DNA of 43,780 bases, from NCBI GenBank assembly GCA_036824465.1, contig DAITAC010000026.1:1-43780 (forward strand). The letters are read 5' to 3'. Positions within the stretch are counted from its first letter, which is position 1. Each line of letters begins with the position of its first letter. The notes beneath the pieces are model-generated. The model was not told where the DNA came from. It ran no database searches and saw only the letters and a program-made list of their open reading frames with translations. The position numbers and the translations under genes are program-made. Positions 33,486 through 41,442 of this stretch are shown here, piece by piece. Source of the stretch: JAKOQB01 sp036824465 (lineage in GTDB: Bacteria; Pseudomonadota; Gammaproteobacteria; Burkholderiales; Burkholderiaceae_F).

Positions 33486-35489
33486 CAGCTCGCCTTGCAC
33501 TGGTGAAGATGACGGCGACGCCTCAGCTTCATCGGTCTCCGGTGCGCCATCGACCTGGGGCGGCAATGGCGCATCCAGCGCGGCGCAGATCGTTCGCAGG
33601 CAACTGGCCGCTTTCCAGTTAGTGCTGCCATCGATGAACGCAACCGCGCTGCAGGCCTTGATCAATTGCGGCTTTGCGAGCGGCGCCAACTGATTCAGCC
33701 GGTCCAGCGCTGCGGCTACCCGCGACAGCTCGATCGCATCGGCGTCCGTGCGTGGCAGTTCGGCGCCGGGCAACAGCAGGGCGCCCGCATTGAAAGCATG
33801 CTCTGCTCGCTCCGGCAGCCGCACTGCGGCCACCAGCGACAGCACCAGCGCCGCATCGCCCGCGCACTCTCGGACTGCACGAAAACTCACCGGCACCGCA
33901 CGCTGTGCGTCGCGCCCGATGCGGCGTTTGAGCACGGTGAAGAGCAGGAACTCGGGCAGCGTGACGCGGCCATCGGCACTGATCAACGCGTGACACAACA
34001 TCAGCAGCCGATCGCCGCTGGCGACGGGCAGCTTGCGCAATGTGGGCATCGCTCGATCCAGCAGCGGTAGCCGGCGGCCAGGCGGCAGCCCCGCAACCGC
34101 TTCATGCAGCGCGTCCACCTGCTGGGCCGCGCTGGCACCAAAAGCCTCCGTCACCAGCTGGCGTTGCTGACCGCTTGTGGCCTGCTCTTTCTCGATCAGC
34201 ATCGCAAGCACGAGCAGCTGCACCGCGGTTGTATCCATCAATGTTGACTCAACGATGGCGGCCGAGGGCGACGGCATCGCGATGCGACGTCCAAACTCAT
34301 GTGCCTGCGGCCTCAGCGATCCAATGGCGTTCGATACGGTGGCGTCGCCGCTGGGTGCGCCGACCAATCCCGCCACCGGGCTCGCGCCGGTGGTGAATGG
34401 CAGCGGCGGCAGTTCAGCCGTGGCTGCGCGCTCCGCCGCCGTGGCGGAACCCATCGCGAGCTGCAGTGGCTGTTCGGGTGCAGGGACAAATGGGAGTGTG
34501 CGTCCGTAGACGCGCCTGATGCGTTCGGCAAGCGGCGGATGTGTTGCCAGTAATCCGGACGCAAAGTTTCGGCGCGCGGCGCCCAGAAACAAGTGCGACA
34601 GGGTCTCGGCGTGCGAATGATCGATCTGCGTGCCGAGTCCGGTCTGTTGCGTAAGGCCGCCGATCTTTCGCAGCACACCGCCAATGCCATCCGGATTGCG
34701 CGTGAACTGCACGCTGCTTGCATCGGCAAGGAACTCGCGCTGCCGCGAGACCCCGGCCTTGATCAGGCGGCCAAAGAACACGCCGATATAGCCGACGATC
34801 CACAGCACAAGGCCGGCCACCACGAGTGCACCCACGCCACGGCTGTCGCGGCTGCCCCGGCTCATCTCCATCAGGAAACGGCCGAACAGCGCGATCATCA
34901 TCAGTCCGAACAGCACGCCGATCAGCCGCAGGTTCAGGCGCATGTCGCCGTTCAGGATGTGCGAGAACTCGTGGCCAATCACGCCCTGCAGTTCATCGCG
35001 TGTCAGTCTGGTGAGCGTGCCGCGCGTGACCGCGACAATCGCGTCGTTGACCGAGTGGCCGGCGGCGAACGCATTGATCGACGGTTCGTTATCCATCACA
35101 TAGACGCGCGGCACCGCAATACCAGCCGCGATCGCCATTTCCTCAACCACATTGACGAGCCGGCGCTCGAGCAGGTCGCGTGTCGAGGGATCGATCAGGC
35201 GGGCACCGACCATCTGCGCCACGGCCGCGCCGCCGCTGCGCAGGCGCGCCGTCTCCCACCATGTGCCAGCACCGATGAGTGCCACTGTCAGCACGGTATT
35301 GGTGGCGAAGAACCCCCTCGGCAGCGCCGCCGTCGTTGCCACGCCGTGCACGGGAGACACCATGCTGAGGTAGACAAAGGCGCCGACCACGTTGACCGCG
35401 ATCACGACGCCGATCACGGCGATCACGAACAAAACAACCAGCCGCTTGCTGGTGCGGCGCGCCTGATCCTGCTGTTCGAAGAAGTTCAT
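33480..35489 (-). CDS. M48 family metallopeptidase (HtpX-like) with long C-terminal domain
   Basis: This 669-residue membrane protease has two N-terminal helices (~16-45 and ~60-80), the zinc motif HEFSH at 173-177 within LQGVIGHEFSHILNGDMRL, and the third-ligand region SRQREFLADASSVQFTR. Two further helices lie around 190-245. Beyond ~340 a Pro/Ala linker leads to a ~300-residue helical extension (MLIEKEQATSGQQRQLVTEA; MLCHALISADGRVTLPEFLL), which resembles a TerB-like fold. It probably degrades membrane or exported proteins under stress. It sits downstream of lemA, a frequent partner of M48 peptidases. Confidence 0.91.
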   Translation of the reverse strand: MNFFEQQDQARRTSKRLVVLFVIAVIGVVIAVNVVGAFVYLSMVSPVHGVATTAALPRGFFATNTVLTVALIGAGTWWETARLRSGGAAVAQMVGARLIDPSTRDLLERRLVNVVEEMAIAAGIAVPRVYVMDNEPSINAFAAGHSVNDAIVAVTRGTLTRLTRDELQGVIGHEFSHILNGDMRLNLRLIGVLFGLMMIALFGRFLMEMSRGSRDSRGVGALVVAGLVLWIVGYIGVFFGRLIKAGVSRQREFLADASSVQFTRNPDGIGGVLRKIGGLTQQTGLGTQIDHSHAETLSHLFLGAARRNFASGLLATHPPLAERIRRVYGRTLPFVPAPEQPLQLAMGSATAAERAATAELPPLPFTTGASPVAGLVGAPSGDATVSNAIGSLRPQAHEFGRRIAMPSPSAAIVESTLMDTTAVQLLVLAMLIEKEQATSGQQRQLVTEAFGASAAQQVDALHEAVAGLPPGRRLPLLDRAMPTLRKLPVASGDRLLMLCHALISADGRVTLPEFLLFTVLKRRIGRDAQRAVPVSFRAVRECAGDAALVLSLVAAVRLPERAEHAFNAGALLLPGAELPRTDADAIELSRVAAALDRLNQLAPLAKPQLIKACSAVAFIDGSTNWKAASCLRTICAALDAPLPPQVDGAPETDEAEASPSSSPVQGELL

Positions 35490-35494
35490 TGCGA

Positions 35495-35522
35495 GTCGGG
35501 TGTCGGGAGTCGGGAGCCGGGA
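35495..35522. repeat. Heptamer repeat, left arm of the lemA-M48 hairpin
   Basis: GTCGGGT, GTCGGGA, GTCGGGA and GCCGGGA are the complement of the TCCCGAC unit seen in lipB. The first 21 bp pair with 35611-35631 (19 of 21 positions), so the lemA-M48 spacer could fold into a long stem. Confidence 0.65.
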
Positions 35523-35610
35523 GGCCGACGCCCGCGACTGAGGATCACTCCGAAGATCTCTTGCGGCGTCAATCGGATGCCGGCGTCTGCGTTCCGCGGC
35601 CCGCTCTTAC

Positions 35611-35631
35611 TCCCGATTCCCGACGCCCGAC
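35611..35631. repeat. Heptamer repeat, right arm abutting the lemA stop codon
   Basis: TCCCGAT, TCCCGAC and GCCCGAC lie directly at the 3' end of lemA; the last base is shared with its TAG stop. It is inverted relative to the copy at 35495-35522. Confidence 0.65.
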
Positions 35632-36218
35632 TAGAACTGCACCTTCACCGGCTTCTTCTCGTCCGGCGATTCGGTGGCCTGCAGCAGCTCGGCCTGCTTG
35701 AAGGAGAAGAAGTTGGCGATGAAGTTCGACGGAAATTGCTCGACCGCGTTGTTGAACGTCATCACCGAATCGTTGAATGCCTGGCGCGCGAAGGCGATCT
35801 TGTTCTCCGTAGCAGTCAGCTCCTCGGTGAGCTGCATCATGTTCTGATTCGCCTTCAGATCCGGATAAGCCTCGGCCAGCGCGAACAGCTTGCCAAGCGC
35901 GCCGGTCAGCACACCTTCGGCGGCGACCAGTTGTTTCATTGATTCGGGATTACCCGGATCCGCCGCGGCAGCGGTATTGGCGCCGACCGCCACATTTCTC
36001 GCCTTGATCACCGCCTCGAGCGTCTCACGCTCGTGCTTCATGTACGCCTTGGCAGTTTCAACCAGATTCGGAATCAGGTCATAACGTCGCTTCAGCTGCA
36101 CGTCGATCTGCGCGAACGCGTTCTTGAACTGGTTGCGCAGGCCAATCAGGCGGTTATAGGCACCGACGGCCCAGAAGATGACAAGTGCGATAAGACCGAG
36201 AAAGATCAACCAGCCCAT
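35631..36218 (-). CDS. lemA: LemA family protein
   Basis: The 195-residue protein has an N-terminal membrane helix (MGWLIFLGLIALVIFWAVGA) followed by the LemA four-helix domain: NRLIGLRNQFKNAFAQIDVQ, LKRRYDLIPNLVETAKAYMK, then AYPDLKANQNMMQLTEELTA and TENKIAFARQAFNDSVMTFN. The topology places the domain on the periplasmic side. Function is unknown; it is often co-transcribed with M48 peptidases or TPM-domain proteins. The M48 gene follows after 141 bp containing an inverted pair of heptamer repeats. Confidence 0.95.
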   Translation of the reverse strand: MGWLIFLGLIALVIFWAVGAYNRLIGLRNQFKNAFAQIDVQLKRRYDLIPNLVETAKAYMKHERETLEAVIKARNVAVGANTAAAADPGNPESMKQLVAAEGVLTGALGKLFALAEAYPDLKANQNMMQLTEELTATENKIAFARQAFNDSVMTFNNAVEQFPSNFIANFFSFKQAELLQATESPDEKKPVKVQF

Positions 36219-36382
36219 TGAAAGCCTCCGCCAGAAAACCCACCGTAGCCGCGCTCAACCGGGACTTCGGCCGCGCGAGCGGCGGACTATAAGAGAATCA
36301 CGCGACCACGCAAGCGGAATTTCGGCCGAACCTTTTCACGGATCCGTCCAGACAGGCGTGAATCCGATACTCGCCTGCCGAG

Positions 36383-37039
36383 CTACTTGCGTTGTGTGTC
36401 GGTTGGTGCTGACTGCACCGGCTGGGCGGGCTTGTTTCGCAGCTCGGCCAGTTCCGCCGGCGTGAGGTAGTCGAAGGTCTTGACGACCTGGCGCACGCCC
36501 GAGACGCGGCTCGCAACCGTGGCGGCGTAAGTGCCTTCGGTCTCGGTCACGCGCCCCATCAGGTACACGACGCTTCGCTCGGTCACGACGCGAATGGTCG
36601 CTGCCGGCACTTCCTTGGCCTCGATCAGCGCCGCGCGCACCTTGGCGGTGGTCGCAGTATCAGCAGCACGCGCACCGATTGCCGACAGCGAGCCAACTTC
36701 AAGTTCGTTCAGGACCTCGCGCACGTTGTCGCTGCGCATGGCGGCCTGCTCGGCGTCGCCCTTGGCCTGCGGCGTCGTGACCTCGCCCGTCAGCAATACC
36801 CTGCGATTGTAGCTGTTGACGTTGATATTGGCAGCTTCGCGCGGATACTTTTCCGCCAGCGCGCGATTGATGCGGCGTTCGATCGCCTCGTCCTCGACTT
36901 GTATGCCGACCGAGCGGCGGTCAGTCGCCATAAGGGCGCCGCCCGCTACAACACCACCGACGATCAGTGGCGCGCAACCCGCAGCGATGAAACAGGCCGC
37001 CGCTGCGGCGGCGACGCGCCTGTACGTTCTTCTTTTCAT
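36383..37039 (-). CDS. dolP: DolP/YraP-like lipoprotein with two BON domains
   Basis: The 218-residue protein has a lipoprotein signal (MKRRTYRRVAAAAAACFIAA then GC, Cys22) and two BON domains: ~48-115 (VEDEAIERRINRALAEKYPR; VNSYNRRVLLTGEV) and ~125-195 (TTAKVRAALIEAKEVPAATI; VVYLMGRVTETEGTYAATVA). In E. coli DolP binds anionic phospholipid at division sites and supports outer-membrane integrity. The C-terminal tail is Pro/Gln-rich. Its ATG directly follows the yraN stop codon, so it is translated from the lpoA-yraN-dolP message. Confidence 0.92.
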   Translation of the reverse strand: MKRRTYRRVAAAAAACFIAAGCAPLIVGGVVAGGALMATDRRSVGIQVEDEAIERRINRALAEKYPREAANINVNSYNRRVLLTGEVTTPQAKGDAEQAAMRSDNVREVLNELEVGSLSAIGARAADTATTAKVRAALIEAKEVPAATIRVVTERSVVYLMGRVTETEGTYAATVASRVSGVRQVVKTFDYLTPAELAELRNKPAQPVQSAPTDTQRK

Positions 37040-37465
37040 TCAAGCTCCCTGCTCTGAAAATGCATCGCGAATCCACTCGCCGACGCCACCGTCGTCGGCC
37101 GTGATCACATCAAACCGGCACGGCGGCCAGACGGCATTGCGCCGCGCAAGCGGTCCGTTGCTCTGACCGCCGAAGTTCTCAACCAGGTAATGCTGCGCGG
37201 CGTGCACCAGCCGCCGGCGCTTGAAGTGGTCGACGCTCGCCGCGGCGCCGCCAAACCGCGTGTCGTTGCGCAGGCGCACCTCGACGAATACAACGGTCGC
37301 ACCATCCTGTGCAACAATGTCGAGCTCACCCTCGCGATAGCGCACGTTGCGCGCGAGGATACGGCATCCGTTCGCGGCGAGTCGATCGCACGCCGCCTGT
37401 TCCGCCGCATCGCCGGCGCGCTGGCGGGGGGTGCGCACGCCGGAACGGCGTCTGAGAAAACTCAT
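37040..37465 (-). CDS. yraN: YraN / UPF0102 family nuclease-like protein
   Basis: ATG 37465 gives 141 residues: GDAAEQAACDRLAANGCRIL, the core REGELDIVAQDGATVVFVEV and VRLRNDTRFGGAAASVDHFK. The E, D and ExK-type residues of the Holliday-junction resolvase-like fold are partly visible (GELDIV, FVEVRLR). The usual VEVK/R lysine position is Arg. The role is uncertain; it may be a DNA nuclease acting near replication or competence. It lies 34 bp downstream of lpoA and directly upstream of dolP. The diaA gene that separates yraN and dolP in E. coli is missing. Confidence 0.93.
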   Translation of the reverse strand: MSFLRRRSGVRTPRQRAGDAAEQAACDRLAANGCRILARNVRYREGELDIVAQDGATVVFVEVRLRNDTRFGGAAASVDHFKRRRLVHAAQHYLVENFGGQSNGPLARRNAVWPPCRFDVITADDGGVGEWIRDAFSEQGA

Positions 37466-37499
37466 GCATTCACCATCGTTGCAGCTGCGACAGCTATCC

Positions 37500-38624
37500 T
37501 TATCTCTTAACGTCCCGCAAAACATCGCTGCGCTCGACGCGGCCTTCCCGAAAGACCGCAAACCCGGGTGTTCGTTCCACCCGTGCCCCGCGTTCGCGGT
37601 CGATCCGCAGCCAACCAGTCACGCCGTCCAGTTCGAACCGCGCGCGTCCGCCAAGCCATTCGATCGCGATTCGGTAGGCATCAATGCCCAGCGCGTACAG
37701 GCGCTGCATCTCGGAGTTGTAGTTGGCGACCGCCCGGGGATACGCCTTCACCGATGGCCGCTCAGGTTCGATCAGCCACGGCATGTCGACGAATCGCACA
37801 CCTTCAAGATCGCTGACAACGATCGCACTGCCAGTCGCGGCGACATTCAGTTGCGAGATCGAGAACAGTGGCGCGTCGATCGGCAGCCGCGTTCGCACCT
37901 GCACCGCCTCGCCGACATCGAGCGCGAGAAAGATCGATGTCGACGACGCCTTGCCGATCTCGCGCGCAACCCCCGCGGCGCCATATTGTGCGTAATCGAG
38001 GGTGATGAACGGCTCGCCGACGGTGCGCAGCGCTGTGACAAATGCGGCACCGATGCGACGCGCCAGCGCGCTTTCGCCGATCACGACCACATGCCGGCGC
38101 GTACTCGACGCCGTGGTGCCGGAATCGATATCGCGCAGGGAAGCCCGCACCAGCAAGGCAGCTTCGTCTTCAGCCGCCAGGCCAAATGCGAGCTGTGACT
38201 TCGCAAGCGCGGCCGGCTTGTCTGGCATGTTTAGAAGCAGCGTCGGCACGCCTGCATCGCCGTGTTCCACCACGCCGTTGACCGCGCTGCGCGTCAAGGG
38301 ACCAACCACCAGCCGCACGCCGCGATCGCGCGCGGCCTCCAGGGCCCGGATCGCCTGTGCCGGCGTTTCGTCGATCTCCACCACCTGGATCGCCACCGAC
38401 GCGCGTGTCGCCGTGTGCGCCGCGATGAAGCCCTCGCGCACCGCTTCTGCGGCCCGCGCGTACGGCGTTTCCGGACCGGGCAGAATCAACGCAAGCGCCG
38501 GCGGCAAAGCGTCTGGTGGCGCGACGCCGGGTGAATTGTCTGGTGCATTTGTCGGTACCTGTCCACGCGCCGACAATGAGACACCCGCGGCTACCGCCCA
38601 CAGCAATCGACGTCGAGAGAACAT
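37500..38624 (-). CDS. LpoA-like penicillin-binding protein activator
   Basis: ATG 38624 gives 374 residues with a signal peptide (MFSRRRLLWAVAAGVSLSAR) and a periplasmic-binding-protein fold: PPALALILPGPETPYARAAE, AREGFIAAHTA-like helix, RLVVGPLTRSAVNGVVEHGD, VPTLLLNMPD and the C-terminal RLYALGIDAYRIAIEWLGG. This matches the C-terminal half of LpoA, which activates PBP1a. The N-terminal TPR half and the lipobox Cys of E. coli LpoA are absent, so the protein is probably soluble in the periplasm. Its start codon overlaps that of divergent rsmI. Confidence 0.85.
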   Translation of the reverse strand: MFSRRRLLWAVAAGVSLSARGQVPTNAPDNSPGVAPPDALPPALALILPGPETPYARAAEAVREGFIAAHTATRASVAIQVVEIDETPAQAIRALEAARDRGVRLVVGPLTRSAVNGVVEHGDAGVPTLLLNMPDKPAALAKSQLAFGLAAEDEAALLVRASLRDIDSGTTASSTRRHVVVIGESALARRIGAAFVTALRTVGEPFITLDYAQYGAAGVAREIGKASSTSIFLALDVGEAVQVRTRLPIDAPLFSISQLNVAATGSAIVVSDLEGVRFVDMPWLIEPERPSVKAYPRAVANYNSEMQRLYALGIDAYRIAIEWLGGRARFELDGVTGWLRIDRERGARVERTPGFAVFREGRVERSDVLRDVKR

Positions 38625-39528
38625 GGAACGCAAGCCGTTCTTTAGCAACGATCCTCTGATCGCTATGAGCGGCGTGGCGGATCAGGATCTGCCGGCCGGT
38701 GCACTGTACGTGGTCGCCACACCGATCGGCAACGCCGCAGACATTACGTTGCGCGCACTGTGGGTGCTATCGCAGATGGACGCGATCGCCTGCGAGGATA
38801 CGCGCACCACGCGGCCGCTGCTGGACCGATATCAAATCGATGCGCCCCGGGTGGCGGCGCACGAACACAACGAGCGCGCGGTTGCCGCGCGGATCGGCGA
38901 GCGCCTGGCGCGCGGCGAGCGGATCGCGCTGGTCACCGATGCCGGCACTCCGGCGATTTCCGACCCCGGCGCTCGGCTGGTCGCCGCAGTGAGCGGCGCT
39001 GGCCATCGCATCGTGCCAATTCCGGGCCCGAGCAGCCTGACTGCCGCGGTGAGCGCGGCGGGACTGACGGAAGCGCCGCTGCTTTTCATCGGCTTCTTGC
39101 CGAAAGGCGCGCGCGACCGCGCGCGCGTGCTGCGTGAGGCGGCGGCCAGCGGGCAGGCGGCCGCCATTCTCGAAGCCCCGCATCGAATCGCCGCCACTGC
39201 GAGACAGATCGCGGCCACATTTGATCCCGCACAACGCGTGATCGTCGCGCGCGAACTGACCAAGAAGTTCGAGACCATCATCGCGACAACCGTCGCAGAA
39301 TTGCCGCAGAGGCTCGCGCAGACCGAACCGCGCGGCGAATACGTATTGTTGATCGACGCGCCGCAAACATGCGCCGCGAGCCAGGACATCGACGACCTCA
39401 CGCGCCGCTGGCTGCAGGCGCTCGCGGCCGAGATGCCCGCCTCGCGCGCCGCCGCCCTGGCCGCGCAAGTGACCGGACTGCCACGGGCGCGGCTCTATGA
39501 CGCGCTGATCGGCAAGGCGCGCGACTGA
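38623..39528 (+). CDS. rsmI: 16S rRNA (cytidine(1402)-2'-O)-methyltransferase
   Basis: The 301-residue tetrapyrrole-methylase-fold enzyme uses SAM to methylate C1402 of 16S rRNA. Motifs are LYVVATPIGNAADITLRAL, CEDTRTT, HEHNERA, LVTDAGTPAISDPG, VPIPGPSSLTAAVSAAGL and EAPHRI. ATG 38623 has GAGAG upstream, while ATG 38665 is a possible second start nearer the family core. The upstream ATG overlaps the start codon of the divergent lpoA-like gene (both in CATG, 38622-38625). The pairing of rsmI with lpoA-yraN-dolP is conserved across proteobacteria. Confidence 0.95.
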   Translation: MERKPFFSNDPLIAMSGVADQDLPAGALYVVATPIGNAADITLRALWVLSQMDAIACEDTRTTRPLLDRYQIDAPRVAAHEHNERAVAARIGERLARGERIALVTDAGTPAISDPGARLVAAVSGAGHRIVPIPGPSSLTAAVSAAGLTEAPLLFIGFLPKGARDRARVLREAAASGQAAAILEAPHRIAATARQIAATFDPAQRVIVARELTKKFETIIATTVAELPQRLAQTEPRGEYVLLIDAPQTCAASQDIDDLTRRWLQALAAEMPASRAAALAAQVTGLPRARLYDALIGKARD

Positions 39529-39917
39529 ACCGCGACATTCGAATCAAGTCCGTGCGACATCCACCACGCGCGCGCCTCATCGTAGGTCCAGGGCGTCGGC
39601 GTCAGCAGCGCGTCCAGTGCCTTGATGACCTCGGCTGCGGCCTGCGGTCGCGCGTCGGGCGACTTTTCGAGGCTGCGCAGAATCAGATCCGCCAGACCGG
39701 CCGGCACTGCCGCGGGCAGCAGCGGTGGCGGCGAATGCACGACCTGGTAGGCGAGCGCGAGATCATTCTCACCCTCGAACGGGGCTGCACCGCGCAACAG
39801 AAACGAGCCGACCGCGCCAAGTGAGTAGATATCAGAGCGAAAGTCGGCACCCTCGCGATGTTCGATGCGTTCAGGCGCCATGTAGGACGGCGTGCCGAGC
39901 AAACGCAGCGCGCGCGG
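39495..39917 (-). pseudogene. C-terminal remnant of a serine/threonine protein kinase
   Basis: Translation gives LLGTPSYMAPERIEHREGAD, then FRSDIYSLGAVGSFLLRG and ILRSLEKSPDARPQAAAEVI: the activation-segment APE motif, the DxxSLG helix and the final C-lobe helix of a Hanks-type kinase. The N-lobe, catalytic HRD and DFG are missing. The frame continues upstream to the TGA that ends the M20 gene, in the same reading frame, with no start codon or ribosome site apart from an internal TTG. It overlaps the 3' end of rsmI by 34 bp. I read it as a kinase truncated by a deletion next to the M20 gene, or by an assembly join. Confidence 0.8.
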
Positions 39918-41414
39918 TCAACCCGGCAGGGACGTGACCACGCGGGCCACCGCGCCCGACAATTGCTTCACATAGGCAATGTGCAGAAACTCATTCGGAC
40001 CGTGCGCATTTGATTTCGGGCCGAGAACGCCGGTGATCAGGAACTGCGCGCGCGGGAACTTCTCGCCGAGCATGTTCATGAACGGAATCGTGCCCCCCGA
40101 ACCGGTCCAGGCCGATTCCTTGCCAAACACGGCGCGCGACGCATCGTCAGCGGCCCGCTTCAGCCACGGCGCCGTCAGCGGCGCATTCCATCCGGTGGCC
40201 CCCCAGTCGGAGTCAAAGGTCACCTTGGCGTTGTATGGCGGGGCTGCCTCGAGCAGCTTTCTCAGTTGATGCGTGGCGCGCTCGCCGTCGACGGTCGGCG
40301 GAATGCGCAGCGATAGCTTCAGCGTGGTCTTCGGACGCAGCACGTTGCCGGCGGAGTCGATGGACGGCAGCCCGCCCGCGCCGGTGATCGACAGCGCGGG
40401 GCGCCAGGTGCGATTCAGAATCGCCTCGACCGGATCGGTCGCTATCGGCTGCGACGTCGGCACACCGCCATGCACATGCGGGCGCGCCTGCGTCGTCGGC
40501 GGCAGCAGCTCGTTCTCCACTGCGGGGCCGTGCGCGCACGCGATCCACGGAAATTCGGTCCAAACCTTTTCCCCGAGCACGCCGCCGGCGACCTGTGCCT
40601 GCTCTAGCCGCTCGCGAGGGATCTCGGCGTTGAATACCGGATCGAGCACGCGCCCTGTAGCTGGATCGTCGATGCGATTCAGCAGTTGCCGTGCGATACG
40701 GAACGAGCTCGGAACGATGCCGCTCGCGTGACCCGAGTGCACGCCTTCGCTGAGGATCTCGACCGTCAGCGTGCCGCCGACCAGTCCGCGCAGCGAGGTT
40801 GTCATCCATAGCTGCTCGTAGTTGCCACACCCGGAGTCGAGTCCCGCCACCAGCGCAACATCGCCGAAGCGCGGTGCGAGCAGATCGAGATACGCCGGCA
40901 GATCGGGGCTGCCGCTTTCCTCACAGCTTTCGATGATGCCGACACAGCGCGGGCGCGGTGCGCCCTGCGCATCGATCGCCGCAATCACGGTAAGTGCGCA
41001 GTAGATCGCGTAGCCGTCGTCTGCGCTGCCGCGACCGTAAAGCTTGCCGTCTTCGACGACCGGCGTCCACGGCCCGAAGCCCTCGCGCCAGCCGACCATC
41101 TCGGGTTGTTTGTCGAGGTGTCCGTAGAACAGCACCGTCTTCGCGTTGCCATAGGTGCCGGTGGCCGGGACGTCGAACAGGATGCAGGGTGTCCTGCCTT
41201 CGATCGACACGATCTCGATCTTCAGACCCTTGATCTCTTGCGCCGCGCCCCACGCATACGCCTCTTTCACCACCGATTGCAGATAGCCGTGTGCGCTCCA
41301 GCTTGCATCGAATGCCGGCGACTTGGCCGGCACCTTCACGTACTCGACCAGGCGCGGGATCAGTTCCTCATCCCATTTTCGATCGACAAAGTGCTTGAGG
41401 TCGGCAAGATTCAT
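39918..41414 (-). CDS. M20 family metallopeptidase (dipeptidase-like)
   Basis: The 498-residue enzyme has the complete di-metal site: His99 and Asp101 in FYGHLDKQPE, Asp132 in YGRGSADDGY, Glu165/166 in SCEESGS, Asp193 in GLDSGCGN and the late His in SNAHGPNEFLHI. A lid/dimerisation domain occupies ~220-380. It resembles the carnosinase/CNDP-like subgroup that cleaves dipeptides or acylated amino acids. The C-terminus is intact, yet the next in-frame codons after its TGA encode a kinase fragment. RlpA lies 28 bp upstream on the same strand. Confidence 0.93.
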   Translation of the reverse strand: MNLADLKHFVDRKWDEELIPRLVEYVKVPAKSPAFDASWSAHGYLQSVVKEAYAWGAAQEIKGLKIEIVSIEGRTPCILFDVPATGTYGNAKTVLFYGHLDKQPEMVGWREGFGPWTPVVEDGKLYGRGSADDGYAIYCALTVIAAIDAQGAPRPRCVGIIESCEESGSPDLPAYLDLLAPRFGDVALVAGLDSGCGNYEQLWMTTSLRGLVGGTLTVEILSEGVHSGHASGIVPSSFRIARQLLNRIDDPATGRVLDPVFNAEIPRERLEQAQVAGGVLGEKVWTEFPWIACAHGPAVENELLPPTTQARPHVHGGVPTSQPIATDPVEAILNRTWRPALSITGAGGLPSIDSAGNVLRPKTTLKLSLRIPPTVDGERATHQLRKLLEAAPPYNAKVTFDSDWGATGWNAPLTAPWLKRAADDASRAVFGKESAWTGSGGTIPFMNMLGEKFPRAQFLITGVLGPKSNAHGPNEFLHIAYVKQLSGAVARVVTSLPG

Positions 41415-41442
41415 CAGGCCCTCCCGGTGGGATTCGAAGATG

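Noticed and set aside
34593..35942. A 449-codon plus-strand frame opposite the M48/lemA genes
   Set aside because: His/Arg/Asp-rich shadow translation crossing two real genes and a repeat.
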